Below, one piece after another: positions 31,256 to 41,157 of a stretch of DNA of 64,000 nucleotides. Origin of the DNA: Azolla caroliniana (Eukaryota > Polypodiophyta); NCBI GenBank assembly GCA_043228905.1, contig JBHGNT010000065.1:62001-126000 (forward strand), written 5' to 3'. The translations under genes and the position numbers were made by a program. The notes below the pieces were generated by a model. The model did not search any database. It saw only the letters and a program-made list of their open reading frames with translations, and was not told the DNA's origin. Every line of letters starts with the position of its first letter. The stretch's first letter is position 1.

Positions 31256-31651
31256 TTGGTTGCGTTGGTTGTTAACCATTTTAAGAGAGTGTATAAGGAC
31301 CTACCACTCTATACGGCGGTGTACGATTGCTTCATATCAAACTACAAAGTATCTTCACTATTACCAGATCTATATAAATCAACCCTGTTCGGGTCTTTAG
31401 GTTGTCCGATGGCAACCAAAGCGTCTTTCTATTGTTCCCCGAACCATTCGAACTCTTTTACCAGATTCTTGGCAGTCCCTTTCCCAAAGAAAGTTGGGAA
31501 GTGCAGTCTCTGCAGGCAGGCAGTTAGCCCCTCGGGTCGTTCAGTCTCGAAGGTATGGTTCGGGCTTCGTTCGTTTCTTGTGACCAGATTCATTGGTTCG
31601 AGGCTACGTACGTTGGATCGGGTTCGGGCCCTAAAATATGTGATTGGGTAA
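31256..31651 (+). pseudogene. rpo: C-terminal remnant of a phage-type (plasmid) RNA polymerase (copy B)
   Basis: The N-terminal 50 residues (VNHFKRVYKDLPLYTAVYDCF, then LLPDLYKSTLFGSLG) resemble the conserved motif C region of single-subunit RNA polymerases of linear mitochondrial plasmids, where a His-Asp-Cys-Phe loop precedes the last helix. The His is Tyr here, a single-base change. Upstream polymerase motifs are missing and downstream sequence is unrelated. I infer an integrated plasmid fragment. Copy: 55879-56274 minus. Confidence 0.5.
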
Positions 31652-31788
31652 TTACGATGGCTCGTATACACGTTCGAGGATCACTCTCCAGGCGACGGAG
31701 GACTGCTTAGTGATTGAAGGGAGAGAAGAAACCCATTTGATTTCTCACTAGAGGCCTAATGATTGCATAACTCTGAGGTTCCAACTGC

Positions 31789-31874
31789 TACGGATAGAGG
31801 GATTTGAACCCCCACGACTGAGTAAGGTCACCAGAACCTAAACCTGGCATGTCTACCAATTCCATCATATCCGC
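31789..31874 (-). tRNA. trnL-UAG: tRNA-Leu (UAG), copy B
   Basis: Minus-strand class-II cloverleaf of 86 nt: acceptor GCGGATA/TATCCGT (first pair G-T), D-arm GATGGAATTGGTAGACAT, anticodon stem CCAGG/TCTGG around loop TTTAGGT, long variable arm, and T-loop TTCAAAT. Anticodon TAG reads CUN. Copy: 55656-55741 plus. Confidence 0.92.
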
Positions 31875-32001
31875 ACATCGATTCTTATTTCGAAACCACC
31901 CTTTTTCACTGCTAACTGGATAGAGCTAAGAACGCCAATGGCTCGGATGGCGTAGCAATTAGAGGAAACTGAAACACCACCCCGTATTTTTCGATTCTCC
32001 C

Positions 32002-32033
<32 letters not shown>
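32002..32033. repeat. AAGC tandem array (copy B)
   Basis: Eight AAGC units between trnL-UAG and trnS-UGA. Mirror copy: 55497-55528. Confidence 0.9.
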
Positions 32034-32179
32034 ACGCGCGACTTGCTCAATGGAGCCCGCTTACGACGATCCCTTTTAACCTCTCAGGCTCTTATAGAAG
32101 GCTTATAGAATGCCTATATGCTTTCCAAATCAAGTTAGGGTGATGGGAAAGTGGGAATGCTAACTTATGACCATACTCA

Positions 32180-32266
32180 CGGATGGAGAGGGATTCGAAC
32201 CCCCGGTATCTCTCCGAATACTTCGGTTTTCAAGACCGACTCTTTAAACCGCTCAGACATCCATCC
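32180..32266 (-). tRNA. trnS-UGA: tRNA-Ser (UGA), copy B
   Basis: Minus-strand 87-nt class-II cloverleaf: acceptor GGATGGA/TCCATCC, D-arm TCTGAGCGGTTTAAAG, anticodon stem CGGTC/AACCG around loop TTGAAAA with anticodon TGA, a paired variable arm, and T-loop TTCGAAT. Copy: 55264-55350 plus. Confidence 0.92.
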
Positions 32267-32484
32267 CTTTCCCGACAAGATCACGAGCCATCAATAATCA
32301 ACGGGAAAGCGTGCCAAGCTTTCAGGTCTTTGTAAATCGCACGCAACGCCTTCAGAAAACAAATAGGTTGTACCGCAGGGCCTCCTCTTTGGCCCCTCCG
32401 ACCAGAAAGGTTAAGCGTGGTAATTGATCATTCTATTTTAGATTGATAGGAACTAAGGCGTCCTAATAACCAAGTTTACAACCA

Positions 32485-32557
32485 TGGGCAATAACGGACT
32501 CGAACCGCTGACTCCCTCGGTGTAAACGAGGCGCTCTACCAACTGAGCTAATTACCC
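32485..32557 (-). tRNA. trnV-UAC: tRNA-Val (UAC), copy B
   Basis: Minus-strand 73-nt cloverleaf: acceptor GGGTAAT/ATTGCCC-type, D-arm GCTCAGTTGGTAGAGC, anticodon stem CTCGT..CGAG around loop TTTACAC, and T-loop TTCGAGT. It has no intron, unlike plastid trnV-UAC, so it is a native mitochondrial gene. Copy: 54973-55045 plus. Confidence 0.92.
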
Positions 32558-32971
32558 GGAGTGCCGGCGATACTTCGGAGTCTCGCCGGCTCTGTTTTCT
32601 GTAGGTCACATAGAAATTTATCCATTCTTTCTACGGCCACGTCAATCCGCTTCTTTTCTTGTTGGGCCGCGCCGCAATTGTCTAGCTTCTGCTACCAACT
32701 CCCCCATCGGGCCGTCTGACTTTACCGTAGCCGATAAGTAGCGTTAATCGTCTTCATCGCGCTGATGAAGCAGCGGGTTCATCCACCACCTTGGTTCTTC
32801 CCCGCAAGCAACTTCCGCCGTATTATCCATAGCTGTTCATCAAGAAGGCCTAGAGTTAGTTTTCCGATAAGATTCAAGCTACAATTTCAAACAGCACCTT
32901 TTCTTCATGAAGCGCAAGAAAACTGCACTGCGGAAGAAGAAGAAGCGGTAAAAAGTGTAATATAAATGGCT
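32558..32971. other. Spacer without a gene
   Basis: Includes a 60-bp segment (32634-32693) also present at 7026-7092 beside rns. A 66-codon frame at 32765-32965 has no recognised similarity. Confidence 0.5.
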
Positions 32972-33722
32972 ACCAAAGTTCTTCTTTTGAACTTTCAAGA
33001 AGGCCTGAATATTCATGGATTATTATACGATAATCTTTAATGCGGCTCAGATTGCGGAAAGAATTGAATGCTGGAATTTCGAAATTCCGTTGGTAAAATT
33101 CAGAAGGATCATGCAAGAAGGCAATATCATCTTCTGGCCATAATCTGCGAATCCAGCAAAGCAAAGCAAAGCAGCACTTTTCTTTTCACTTTAAACCGAG
33201 CCGGCGGCAATCTTGATGAATCACTGGCAAGAAGATGCTTTGCACTTTTCTTTCCACTTTAAAGCAGCAATCTTTGAACTCGGAAATGGCACTTTTCCCT
33301 GCAAGCCTGAAACGCACGCCTTCCCCAAAAGAAAAGCGGAACCACCTAACGAGTATTTTAAACAGCAAGCATGATGAACCGGCATGTTCATCAAACCAAA
33401 CAGGTTCTTCATGCATGCATGAAGGCCTTCATGATGATGAAAACCGCTTCATTGGAATGTCACCGTCTCATTGACAACACGAATGATAACGAATTGACAA
33501 TATGAATAGTCACGTTAGTTTCCCATTCTTAAGCATGGATTATTATACAATAATCTTCATTTGCTTTTTTACTGTTGACAACATGTAGTGCGGGGGCAGG
33601 GTTTGAACCCGCAGTCTTCAGGTCATGAGCCTGACGAGTTGGCCATTTACTCCACCCCGCAAGCAAGCAAGCAATTGATCTCTCTCTAGCGAATCGGAAT
33701 TTATTTTAGAAAAAAAGAAGCC
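32972..33722. repeat. Triplicated core repeat, copy B
   Basis: Same core as 10038-10788, direct orientation, forming the right end of large inverted repeat 3. It holds trnfM and two 18-bp palindromes. Right of 33722 the sequence is unique. Confidence 0.93.
33589..33661 (-). tRNA. trnfM-CAU: Initiator tRNA-fMet (CAU), copy B
   Basis: Identical to the gene at 10655-10727 and inside the triplicated core. An AAGC array again abuts its 5' end. Confidence 0.94.
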
Positions 33723-34026
33723 GGCCAACTCCTATTCAATCTACTTGTGCGGGGGAATGTTTGCTTGCCCGCAGACCCAACTCCACGTGTTATTGATCGC
33801 ATTTCCCGCTGTCCGTCCAAATGAACTTGCACTACTGGTTATTAAAGCAGCATTGATGTTACCTTAAAAGCAGCAAGCGCGCAAGAAAAGAAAAGAAAAG
33901 AAGCAAAAACTAGCACTCCCTTACCGGCTAGGTCTCTCCCGGCAGGCCACTGCCGCATTCCCAAAAAGCAATGTATGGGTTTCTTCCATCACGTCACTGT
34001 CGCATCGCTCGTGCTTCGCACTCGCT
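33723..34026. other. Spacer with AAAAG array
   Basis: No gene seen. A GAAAA/AAAAG array lies at 33884-33903. Confidence 0.6.
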
Positions 34027-34114
34027 CGGAGGAAATGGGATTCGAACCCATGATACAAGAAGATTGTATGTTGATTTAGCAAACCAATGCCTTAAGCCGC
34101 TCAGCCATACCTCC
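34027..34114 (-). tRNA. trnS-GCU: tRNA-Ser (GCU)
   Basis: Minus-strand 88-nt class-II cloverleaf: acceptor GGAGGTA/TTTCCTCC with one mismatch, D-arm GCTGAGCGGCTTAAGGC, anticodon stem ATTGG..ATCAA-type around GCT in TTTGCTAAA, a paired long variable arm (ATACAATCTTCTTGTAT), and T-loop TTCGAAT. A GTGC array follows at 34153-34183. Confidence 0.9.
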
Positions 34115-34152
34115 GGTTGGGATGGGGGATTCATCAAGCCCCCATCCCGAAG

Positions 34153-34183
<31 letters not shown>

Positions 34184-34363
34184 CTACTTGGGCCAGCATG
34201 CACCTATTCTTTCTTTCTTTATCCCGACCGCTCGTCGGTTTACAATGAACTGATTTCGGATTCGGAGGGCTTCCGAGCCGCCTCGGCGGTTAGTACTAAA
34301 AGATCTGGGCGGCGTTAGTCGCCAAGGACTGGCAAAATTACAAAAGGATCTGGGCGGCATTAG

Positions 34364-34942
34364 TCGCCAAGGACTGGCCAAATCAGAATAGCAAAATTCT
34401 TGAACCATCTCCATCAGTTCAGGAACCACACATTTCTCCAGATCATCGTGACGTACTTCCACGTATCCACTTAAGAGGAAGTCTTTTCATAATAAATGAC
34501 CCTCGAAACCGTAATCGGTTAATGTACGGCGTAAATCAGGATAATTAGGAGAATGTAAACCAGACGTATCCCGCACTTCTCGCTCCCACCGGCCGGCTGA
34601 TAGGGATATACTGATTACCAAACTTGCAGAAGTGATTTCATCTACACCAATTCGTACACGAATGCATGGGTTATATCAAATGCTTGGTGAGTTATAGACT
34701 ACTCCGAATCTTCATTTTTGAGAAGGATAATCAACTCCGCGAGTATCGATCGGAATTCCAAGACGTATATTGATATGATACCTCGAAAACCACAGGAATT
34801 AAAATGGATAGTCCGGAGTGGCGCATAATATGCTTTCTTCCTTCGATGTTCAAAATCTATGTATCCGTTTGAAAACCGATAGAACAGTAGCAAATTATTT
34901 AAGTGGACTGCAAGCCATGATAAAGTTCAGGCAGGGTTTCAT
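34364..34942 (-). CDS. nad9: NADH dehydrogenase subunit 9 (heavily edited)
   Basis: Peripheral-arm subunit of complex I (bacterial NuoC type). The minus frame starts at ATG 34942 and contains YPFQFLWFSRYH, IPIDTRGVDYPSQK, RIGVDEITSAS, AGRWEREVRDTSGL, YPDLRRTLTDYGFEGH, KDFLLSGYVEVRHDDLEK and SDLASPW. About six genomic stops need U-to-C editing. The chosen end is a CGA after SPW, which C-to-U editing would make UGA, giving 192 residues as is usual. Beyond it a 42-bp tandem duplication repeats the ASPWRL.PPRSF text. The 5' codons are duplicated upstream of rps2. Confidence 0.85.
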
Positions 34943-35577
34943 AAAAATCGTAGTGAGCATTGATTCTTTATAATCATGGCTGTTTAATCGGAGGGCTGAA
35001 ACCTTAAGCGAAACCGCGTCGAGGCCGGTCATGAGATTCCGCCGTATCCCGGCAGCCTTATCATCAATTAAGGATCCCTACCCAAAGATTCTATATGCTT
35101 TTCGTTAGGGTTCCTTGATGGGCGGCTTTGGAATGCGTGCTGGCAACCGCTTCATCCGCGCCAAAGCGAAAAGGTTCTGGGGCCGTGGTGGGTTCGATTG
35201 ATGGGCCAATCTTCTCAACTAGTTTTGTGCATATGAAGCAAACTTCTCATTCACAACGTTGGAAGATCGCATACCCGAGTACGGCGGCTGGGGGGGTTTG
35301 CTCTAAAGCCATTCCTACACCAAAAGAAAGGAGCAAGCCAAGGTTCTCATCACGGGCATCCCAGGGATTGTTATTATACGATAATCCTTGCATCACTCGT
35401 GCGAATCGCAAAGCCACCGTTTCCGGATGAATCATGCCTGAACGAGCCAGTCAATAGGGCGGGTGAAAGTATTGAAGAATCGTGAATTCATTTACCAAAT
35501 TAATTGTCGACTTGCTGCTGAAGGCGGCGGCTTTAGGTTTTTTTTTCGATCAAATCGTGGATGGGGTATTCATGGCA
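34943..35577. other. Spacer upstream of nad9
   Basis: Positions 34943-34983 match the end of the 986-bp repeat (40016-40056), so nad9's 5' flank has been copied elsewhere. A variant of the 18-bp palindrome is at 35366-35386. No gene recognised. Confidence 0.5.
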
Positions 35578-35664
35578 AGGAAGGGGAGGGATTCGAACCC
35601 TCGGTAAACAAGAGTCTACATAGCATTTCCAGTGCTACACTTTAAACCGCTCGGCCACCCTTCC
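35578..35664 (-). tRNA. trnS-GGA: tRNA-Ser (GGA)
   Basis: Minus-strand 87-nt class-II cloverleaf: acceptor GGAAGGG/CCCTTCC-type, D-arm GCCGAGCGGTTTAAAG, anticodon stem TAGCA/TGCTA around loop CTGGAAA, variable arm GACTCTTGTTTACC, and T-loop TTCGAAT. Anticodon GGA reads UCC/UCU. Confidence 0.9.
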
Positions 35665-35917
35665 TCAGAGAGAGAAAGCCATGGAACAAAGGCAATTGCC
35701 AACGATCTTTCTATATACGAAATTTCGGGTTATAGAACAAATTTAGAATAATTCAGACCTCCGCCGGTGGTTAGAAGCTTACCTAGCGCTAACAGCGTCA
35801 CAGGGACCAAATGCGGCCGGGTGAAGCCGGCGGTTCATGCGTTAGTGGACCGCAAACACAGATTAACTACATGGCCTAGCATTGGCAGGGACCCCTTCAA
35901 GTCGATAGCTTTTTGGC

Positions 35918-35954
<37 letters not shown>

Positions 35955-36583
35955 GGTATATTAAGAATACAGAGACGGAAATGGCAATAGGAGCGGAGAA
36001 CGCTATTGCAGCATTGTAGGGACTACAACATTGTACGCAAGTTCGAATTGACAAAATCAAAGCCTAGCATGGTTTTTTGTCGAGGCTATGCTTCGTATCC
36101 TGAAACCCAAGAATCGGCGAAGAGAATCTTGAATTTCTCAGGCAGGATTTCATTTCTAGCGCGAACTGATCAGAAGCCCGCTACGGATAGACCGTCGCTG
36201 GGGCCGAAGATAATGGTGGTCCCGTCGAGGCCGAAGATGGTGGTCCCGGGCCGAAGGTGGTGGTGCCGCGCTGAGGCTTCTTTCATTTCCCGAGGAAGAG
36301 TTGTTGCCCTTCTTGCTGATTCGCTGGGGTTCAAGTCCTTATTACTACCGCTGCACGCGGCTGCGCATTGACTGTGAGCTCATTAGCCGGCAGCTAAGCA
36401 GCAATCACACATGGAGAAGACGTGCCAGACCCAGAGATACAAAGGCGTGCGTGCCCGCTTCTTCCGCCGCGCGCGCGCGCCGGTTCATCCCGGAGGAACC
36501 GCAGAGAAGAGATGCACCAGACCTTGCTTGAAAGTTGCAGCCAGCTAGAAAGCTAGAACCGGCCGGCAGAAAGCTGCCAACAG

Positions 36584-36616
<33 letters not shown>

Positions 36617-39070
36617 ATGCAGCCAGCAACAAAAATGCGCCAGACCTAGAAACCAAAGACGAGCAAAAAAAAAGAAAAGGACAAACGAGCAGATATGAAC
36701 ACGGCCAACAGAGGGTATAGCAGAAGCCGCCAGAAGCAGCGGATGACCTGTTTCTACAAAAAAAACAGCTGCATATAGCAGAAGCCACTTCCAGGAAGAT
36801 GCGGTGTAGAGCTGAACTGCGGACGGAGCGTGAAGAATTGTGAAATTCGGGAAGAATCTGTTACACCAAGTATCAGAATTACGAACACGAAAAGCAGCCA
36901 GCCGGACTGCAGCCATGCTGCGCACCTTTGGTGGAGCTGCGAGACAAACGTAAAGCGGCAGCTAACAGACTACAGTGAAGCTAGACTACAAGCCATTAGT
37001 AAACCCCGATGATTAGGTTCAGCTGTTGGCTGTGCCCGCGTATATCAATCCGTTTTTTCTGCTTGCTGTGATGCGGCATGAAACGATGAACCACAGAGAC
37101 GATTTGCCAGCCAAGCCAGCCAACCGGGAAGCTAAACTACGAACCAAGACCGTGCTCATCCCTGCTCGTTGCCGAAGCTAACATGCACTGATGAGGAGTT
37201 GAACCTTATGCAAGGAGCTCCGTTAGCTCTCAGTACATCAAAAGAAATCAGTAAAGTAAGTAGAGCTCTTGCTTGCCTAAAACACAAAAAACAAGGTAAA
37301 CTTTAATATTGGAAATTATTCATGTTATCTTTTACGATTAATATCCTACCTTACTGATCCAATTCTTCTCTTTCCATTTCTTTCACTTTAGAAGCACCCG
37401 GTAGGGTCTTGTATCTACTAGAGCTAGACCTTTGACTTCTATCTGGTTCTTCCTCTTTCTTCTACTTTGCTTTATTTTAGAAGCACCCACCTGCTACTTC
37501 CGCCTCATTTACACTAAAAATAGTATGCCGGCGAACGTGGAAATTCAGCTTTCCGCCTCTGCCCTCGTAGGTGAATCGATGGGCGGTAAATTGTCGTCTT
37601 CTGCGGCGGCCCGCATCATAGGCGCGTTGCTGCTTTCTGCGGCATCCTCGTAGGGTGAGTTGTGTTCTATGGTATACTGCGATATAGGTAAGGATTCTTC
37701 GGCCGAAATAATCTTATTGGATTATAAAACGCCGCATTAATTGTATAGCTCTGCGCCATTCGTATTTAGCGTAAGCTCCCTTCATCAGGGAGTCGAGTTC
37801 TTCAATCCGCTCAATATCTTCCGTACCCTCAGTCTGAGTTACACGCTCATTGATGTGCGGTTGATCTAATGCTTCAGCGGTGTCTGCTGTGCTTGCAGCA
37901 CTTCCTCTTCTACTGACGATGTTGGTAAAATTAACGAATAGATAGTTATTGAGCCTTTGCATGTGCTTTTTTATTTAGTGTTTAGGTCTAATTAGTAGGC
38001 TAGGCGTTAACCTGCCCGAAGAGGTCAGACGTCCCTCTCCTGCTCGTTCTTCGTATCCATAACGATTTTGTTTCAAGTAAGGTTTTAGGGTTTAGTGAAT
38101 GGGAATCCCTTTAGATTATAAATGTCCTGCGAGGCAAAAAACCTGGTGAAGCATCTGATAAAGCAGCTCATTTTTAGCTCATATTCTTCCTGGGCGAAGC
38201 GCCGCTCGTCTCATATTCTTTTATCCTCCCCTGAGTAGACTTCTACTAACTTCTTTTCTCTAAAAGGGAACAATTCGTTTGTGAGAATAGCCGTATTATT
38301 CTTTTTGGACGGAAAGACCTGCTTCACTGTTCCCGCTGTGGGATTGGCTTCGAGCTCTTCTTTCTTGCGCGGGCGGCTTAGGTGGAAGGTAAAGAGGGTC
38401 CCTTTCTGGTCATTCAATTTCTACCAAAAAGCAAGCAGCAAAGTAATCTATAAATTCTATCTAAGTTATAGGAGGAGAGACAGGTCGTTTTCCAGATCCT
38501 TCGACAACGAAAAGAATGGGGTTGAGAACTGCTGAATAGCTGGTTTGCCTGCACCGTACAGTTCTGGCTTTGACTTTCGGTCGATTCCCCATTACTGTAA
38601 ACGTGGCGGAAACTGCCTGCGGTTAAGTGCCGGCACAGAACAAACATTTCGATGATAGAATGTCGGTTTAGTTTCCGCAGGCCATGCCGGTCGGATCGCC
38701 GTTCCGGCGGACCAAACCTGCCGTGGCTTTGCCTTTCCCTTTGCCTTTGAATCGAGTCTCGAAAGCAGCTATGAAACCGTGGGGGGCGACCCCTGCAGGA
38801 CCTGTGCTGTAGGCCACCCCTAAAGCAGATAGAACCAGAATCGGATCGTGAAAGACTGATGGAACGAGTGACATGACCGAATGATTGTTTAGCTAGTGAT
38901 AGATTTTACGGGTCTTAAACGTTGTATGCTTTCTTTTTGGGGTGTTGGAGTATTGAACTTTTATTTCCTCATCACCTAGCCCGGGATTTAGTGAAATTCT
39001 CCCTACACCTTGACTAAACGATCATTTCGAATGGACGACGCAGGAGAGGAGTCGCATCCTTTCTCCTTCC
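35665..39070. other. 3.4-kb stretch without a recognised gene
   Basis: No conserved mitochondrial gene was found. It holds an AAGC array (35919-35955), GTGGTCCCG-type imperfect tandem repeats (36212-36268), a GC dinucleotide array (36468-36481) and a GCAG array (36586-36614). Possible foreign frames are 37714-37962 minus (acidic, with EGTEDIERIEELDSLMKGAY) and 38211-38417 minus (KKEELEANPTAG). Neither is recognised. Confidence 0.5.
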
Positions 39071-39361
39071 GTATCCGCTCTTGAAAATCACCGGCCCGCC
39101 CCTTCCACCCATCATAGTGCCCCCTCGTCCGTTACTTTACCTCAGTGCTCTCCTGCCCGCGTAACATTATGAAAGGGTTGAGAACAGCAACGGCGACGGT
39201 ATAGCAAGAGAAAGCTAGAGAGAAAGGGCTATGGGAATGTGAAGGACTCCCTTCGTTGAAAAAGAAAGTGTCGATTGTCTATTCTTTAGGCACTCGCGGG
39301 AGACTAATCTCTCCTAGAGAACACGTGTGGGAAGTATTCGTTTCTAATAATCCCAAAGTCT

Positions 39362-39712
39362 TTAAGGTTTTGACCATTTTGTGTAACCATTAGGATGCTC
39401 CGAAAACACTGGAGTACAGGAAGGAAACACTGGTGTCAAAGCATTCTTTGGGAACCACATCCTGTTCTTCCTAGATGGATGATTTGCCCCGTTTGATGCC
39501 GTCGTGTGAAAGTTGTTTTCATGATTTAGGAATTCAACTGATTTTAGGTAATCCATCTTTATGTGGCACGACATGAAAGGTGCTATGAAAAACACGTAAC
39601 CGACCGAATTACGTGAAATGGATAAATCAATCTGGTTAGGGCATTCTTTAGAACTTACTTCAGGAAGAATCATCCAGGGCTGCGGTTGCGGTTTCTTCTT
39701 TCTTGTATTCAT
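39362..39712 (-). CDS. Hypothetical 116-residue open frame, copy 3 of 3
   Basis: Same as 1577-1927 and carried by the direct repeat. Not recognised and probably not a functional gene. Confidence 0.2.
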   Translation of the reverse strand: MNTRKKKPQPQPWMILPEVSSKECPNQIDLSISRNSVGYVFFIAPFMSCHIKMDYLKSVEFLNHENNFHTTASNGANHPSRKNRMWFPKNALTPVFPSCTPVFSEHPNGYTKWSKP

Positions 39713-39798
39713 AACTTTTTTCTATTGCTTTTTCGGCGAAAAGGCAAGCAAGTTTTACCTGACTTAACTGAAAAGCCTAGAAGTGTTTGTAATGCACA

Positions 39799-39871
39799 GC
39801 ATCCTTAGCTCAGTCGGATAGAGCAACAACCTTCTAAGTTGAAGGTCACAGGTTCAAGTCCTGTAGGATGC
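39799..39871 (+). tRNA. trnR-UCU: tRNA-Arg (UCU), copy 2
   Basis: Identical to 2014-2086, within the direct repeat, 222 bp upstream of nad4L on the same strand. Confidence 0.93.
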
Positions 39872-40092
39872 GGAAAGTGCACATTAGATTATATACCTAC
39901 GGAATGCTTTGCCCTTGTTCAGGGCGGGCTAGCGGGTTCTTCCTTTCAACCGAACCTGCATCATGCTTCGGTCACTTTTCGCTATATTGGTATATGGGAT
40001 TACTTGCCCCTTTTCACTTCTTTTTAAACAGCCATGATTATAAAGAACCAATCTCACTACGATTTTTATGAAACGAAGAAAGACTTTTTCTT

Positions 40093-40395
40093 ACGGATCT
40101 GGTCAAATATTTGACATTTTCCATGATTTCCTCTCTTTCAGGTATTCAGGGAATTCTCTCAAATAGAAGGAATATTACTATTATGCCGACGCTAATTGAG
40201 TTAATGTTATTGGCTGTCAATTTGAACTCTCCGGTATTTTCTGTCTATTCGGATGATATGATGGGTTAATCACTCACTTTACTAGTGTTAACGGTGGCAG
40301 TTGCGGAATTCGCAATTGGGCTGGCCATTCCGGTGGTAACTTCTCGAATTCGCGGGACCATTGCCGTGGAATTTCCTAATCGCATGAAAGGTCGA
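40093..40395 (+). CDS. nad4L: NADH dehydrogenase subunit 4L
   Basis: Small membrane subunit of complex I (NuoK type). The frame begins with ACG (edited to AUG), giving [10 protein letters not shown]. It continues through [67 protein letters not shown] and MKG, and ends at CGA 40393, which C-to-U editing would turn into a stop. Exactly 100 residues, the family length. One internal TAA (after DDMMG) needs U-to-C editing. Three membrane helices are predicted by eye. Both ends made by editing is typical of this genome. Confidence 0.9.
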
Positions 40396-40457
40396 GCACC
40401 ATTAAACTCATTGCACTTCGTTTTTCCTTCTTGAATACGAAGTATACTTTGGCATTA

Positions 40458-40537
40458 AGGGAGGAGATACGATTCGAATCTCTCTTTTGAAAGCGGATTT
40501 ACTGAAATCAAACGCTTTTTTCATTCGGCCACTTCCC
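40458..40537 (-). pseudogene. tRNA-like sequence, perhaps decayed trnY
   Basis: The minus strand begins GGGAAGTGGCCGAATG like class-II tRNAs, has GATTTCAGTAAATC at the anticodon position, and ends with a T-loop TTCGAAT and CTCCTCCCT. The T-stem has mismatches and no seven-base anticodon loop forms. The AGTAAATC text resembles the Tyr (GUA) anticodon arm. Either decayed or dependent on extensive editing. Confidence 0.35.
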
Positions 40538-41116
40538 GCTTCGACTTTCCGAGCCAAGATTAGGGTTTATTTTGATATATGAACCCGGGCATATACGGGC
40601 TTTATGAGGTTTTTTCATAAAACGAAATACTCCCGATAGAAAAGTAGGGTCCCATTCACCTTATTCGCTTGCACCACCGGCTTGCTAGAGGCTCTACCGT
40701 TTCCGAAGTAATAACTTTTAATATATTAAGAAGAACAAAATAGAATCACCATGGCTAATACTTACTCTTTTACAGTCTGTCAGACTTTAAACGGCTTCTT
40801 TTCTTTTCTTTTCTTTTCTTTCGGGCCTCGCCCAAGAAAGAAAGCCGGATCAAGCCAGTTATAGGCTATAAACGTAACAATTGTTATTTGGATTTTCTTA
40901 TTTACACGCCTGAAGTATCAGGCAACTGTTTGAGGTCCCACGCAGCAGCAGCACGGTCTCGCTGATTTGTTTAGTCGAACGAAAAGGTGTCGCAAAAGAG
41001 TTTGATGAGGTCCAATGGCCTCGTATATTTTGCTTATTCAACACTCACTGGAAGATCCTGCTACGCTACCGAGGCTGTGGGCATTGCTAATTCTTTGCCT
41101 CTTTGGAGTTCCCCTT

Positions 41117-41157
<41 letters not shown>

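Larger units (their letters stand above)
23530..33722. repeat. Large inverted repeat 3, left arm (at least 10,193 bp)
   Basis: Every position i matches 87530-i on the opposite strand, checked at nad1, rps12, rps7, the tRNAs and many open frames. The partner arm is 53808-64000 and is cut by the window end, so the repeat probably extends left of 23530. The right boundary is just after AGAAGCC (33722), the same breakpoint as in core copies A and C. All genes inside are duplicated without visible divergence. Confidence 0.95.
39071..40056 (+). repeat. 986-bp direct repeat, copy 2
   Basis: Identical to 1286-2271. At its right edge this copy continues into a nad9-like upstream flank and then nad4L, whereas copy 1 continues into the nad9 fragment and rps2. 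Confidence 0.93.

Noticed and set aside
38660-38880. Minus-strand ORF considered as nad6 or another membrane subunit
   Set aside because: Only a short LVPS-type match. The remainder does not align with any mitochondrial protein I know.
40860-41000. Possible plastid rbcL 5' fragment (text like LIYTPEVSG)
   Set aside because: Similarity is limited to a few residues and does not continue.
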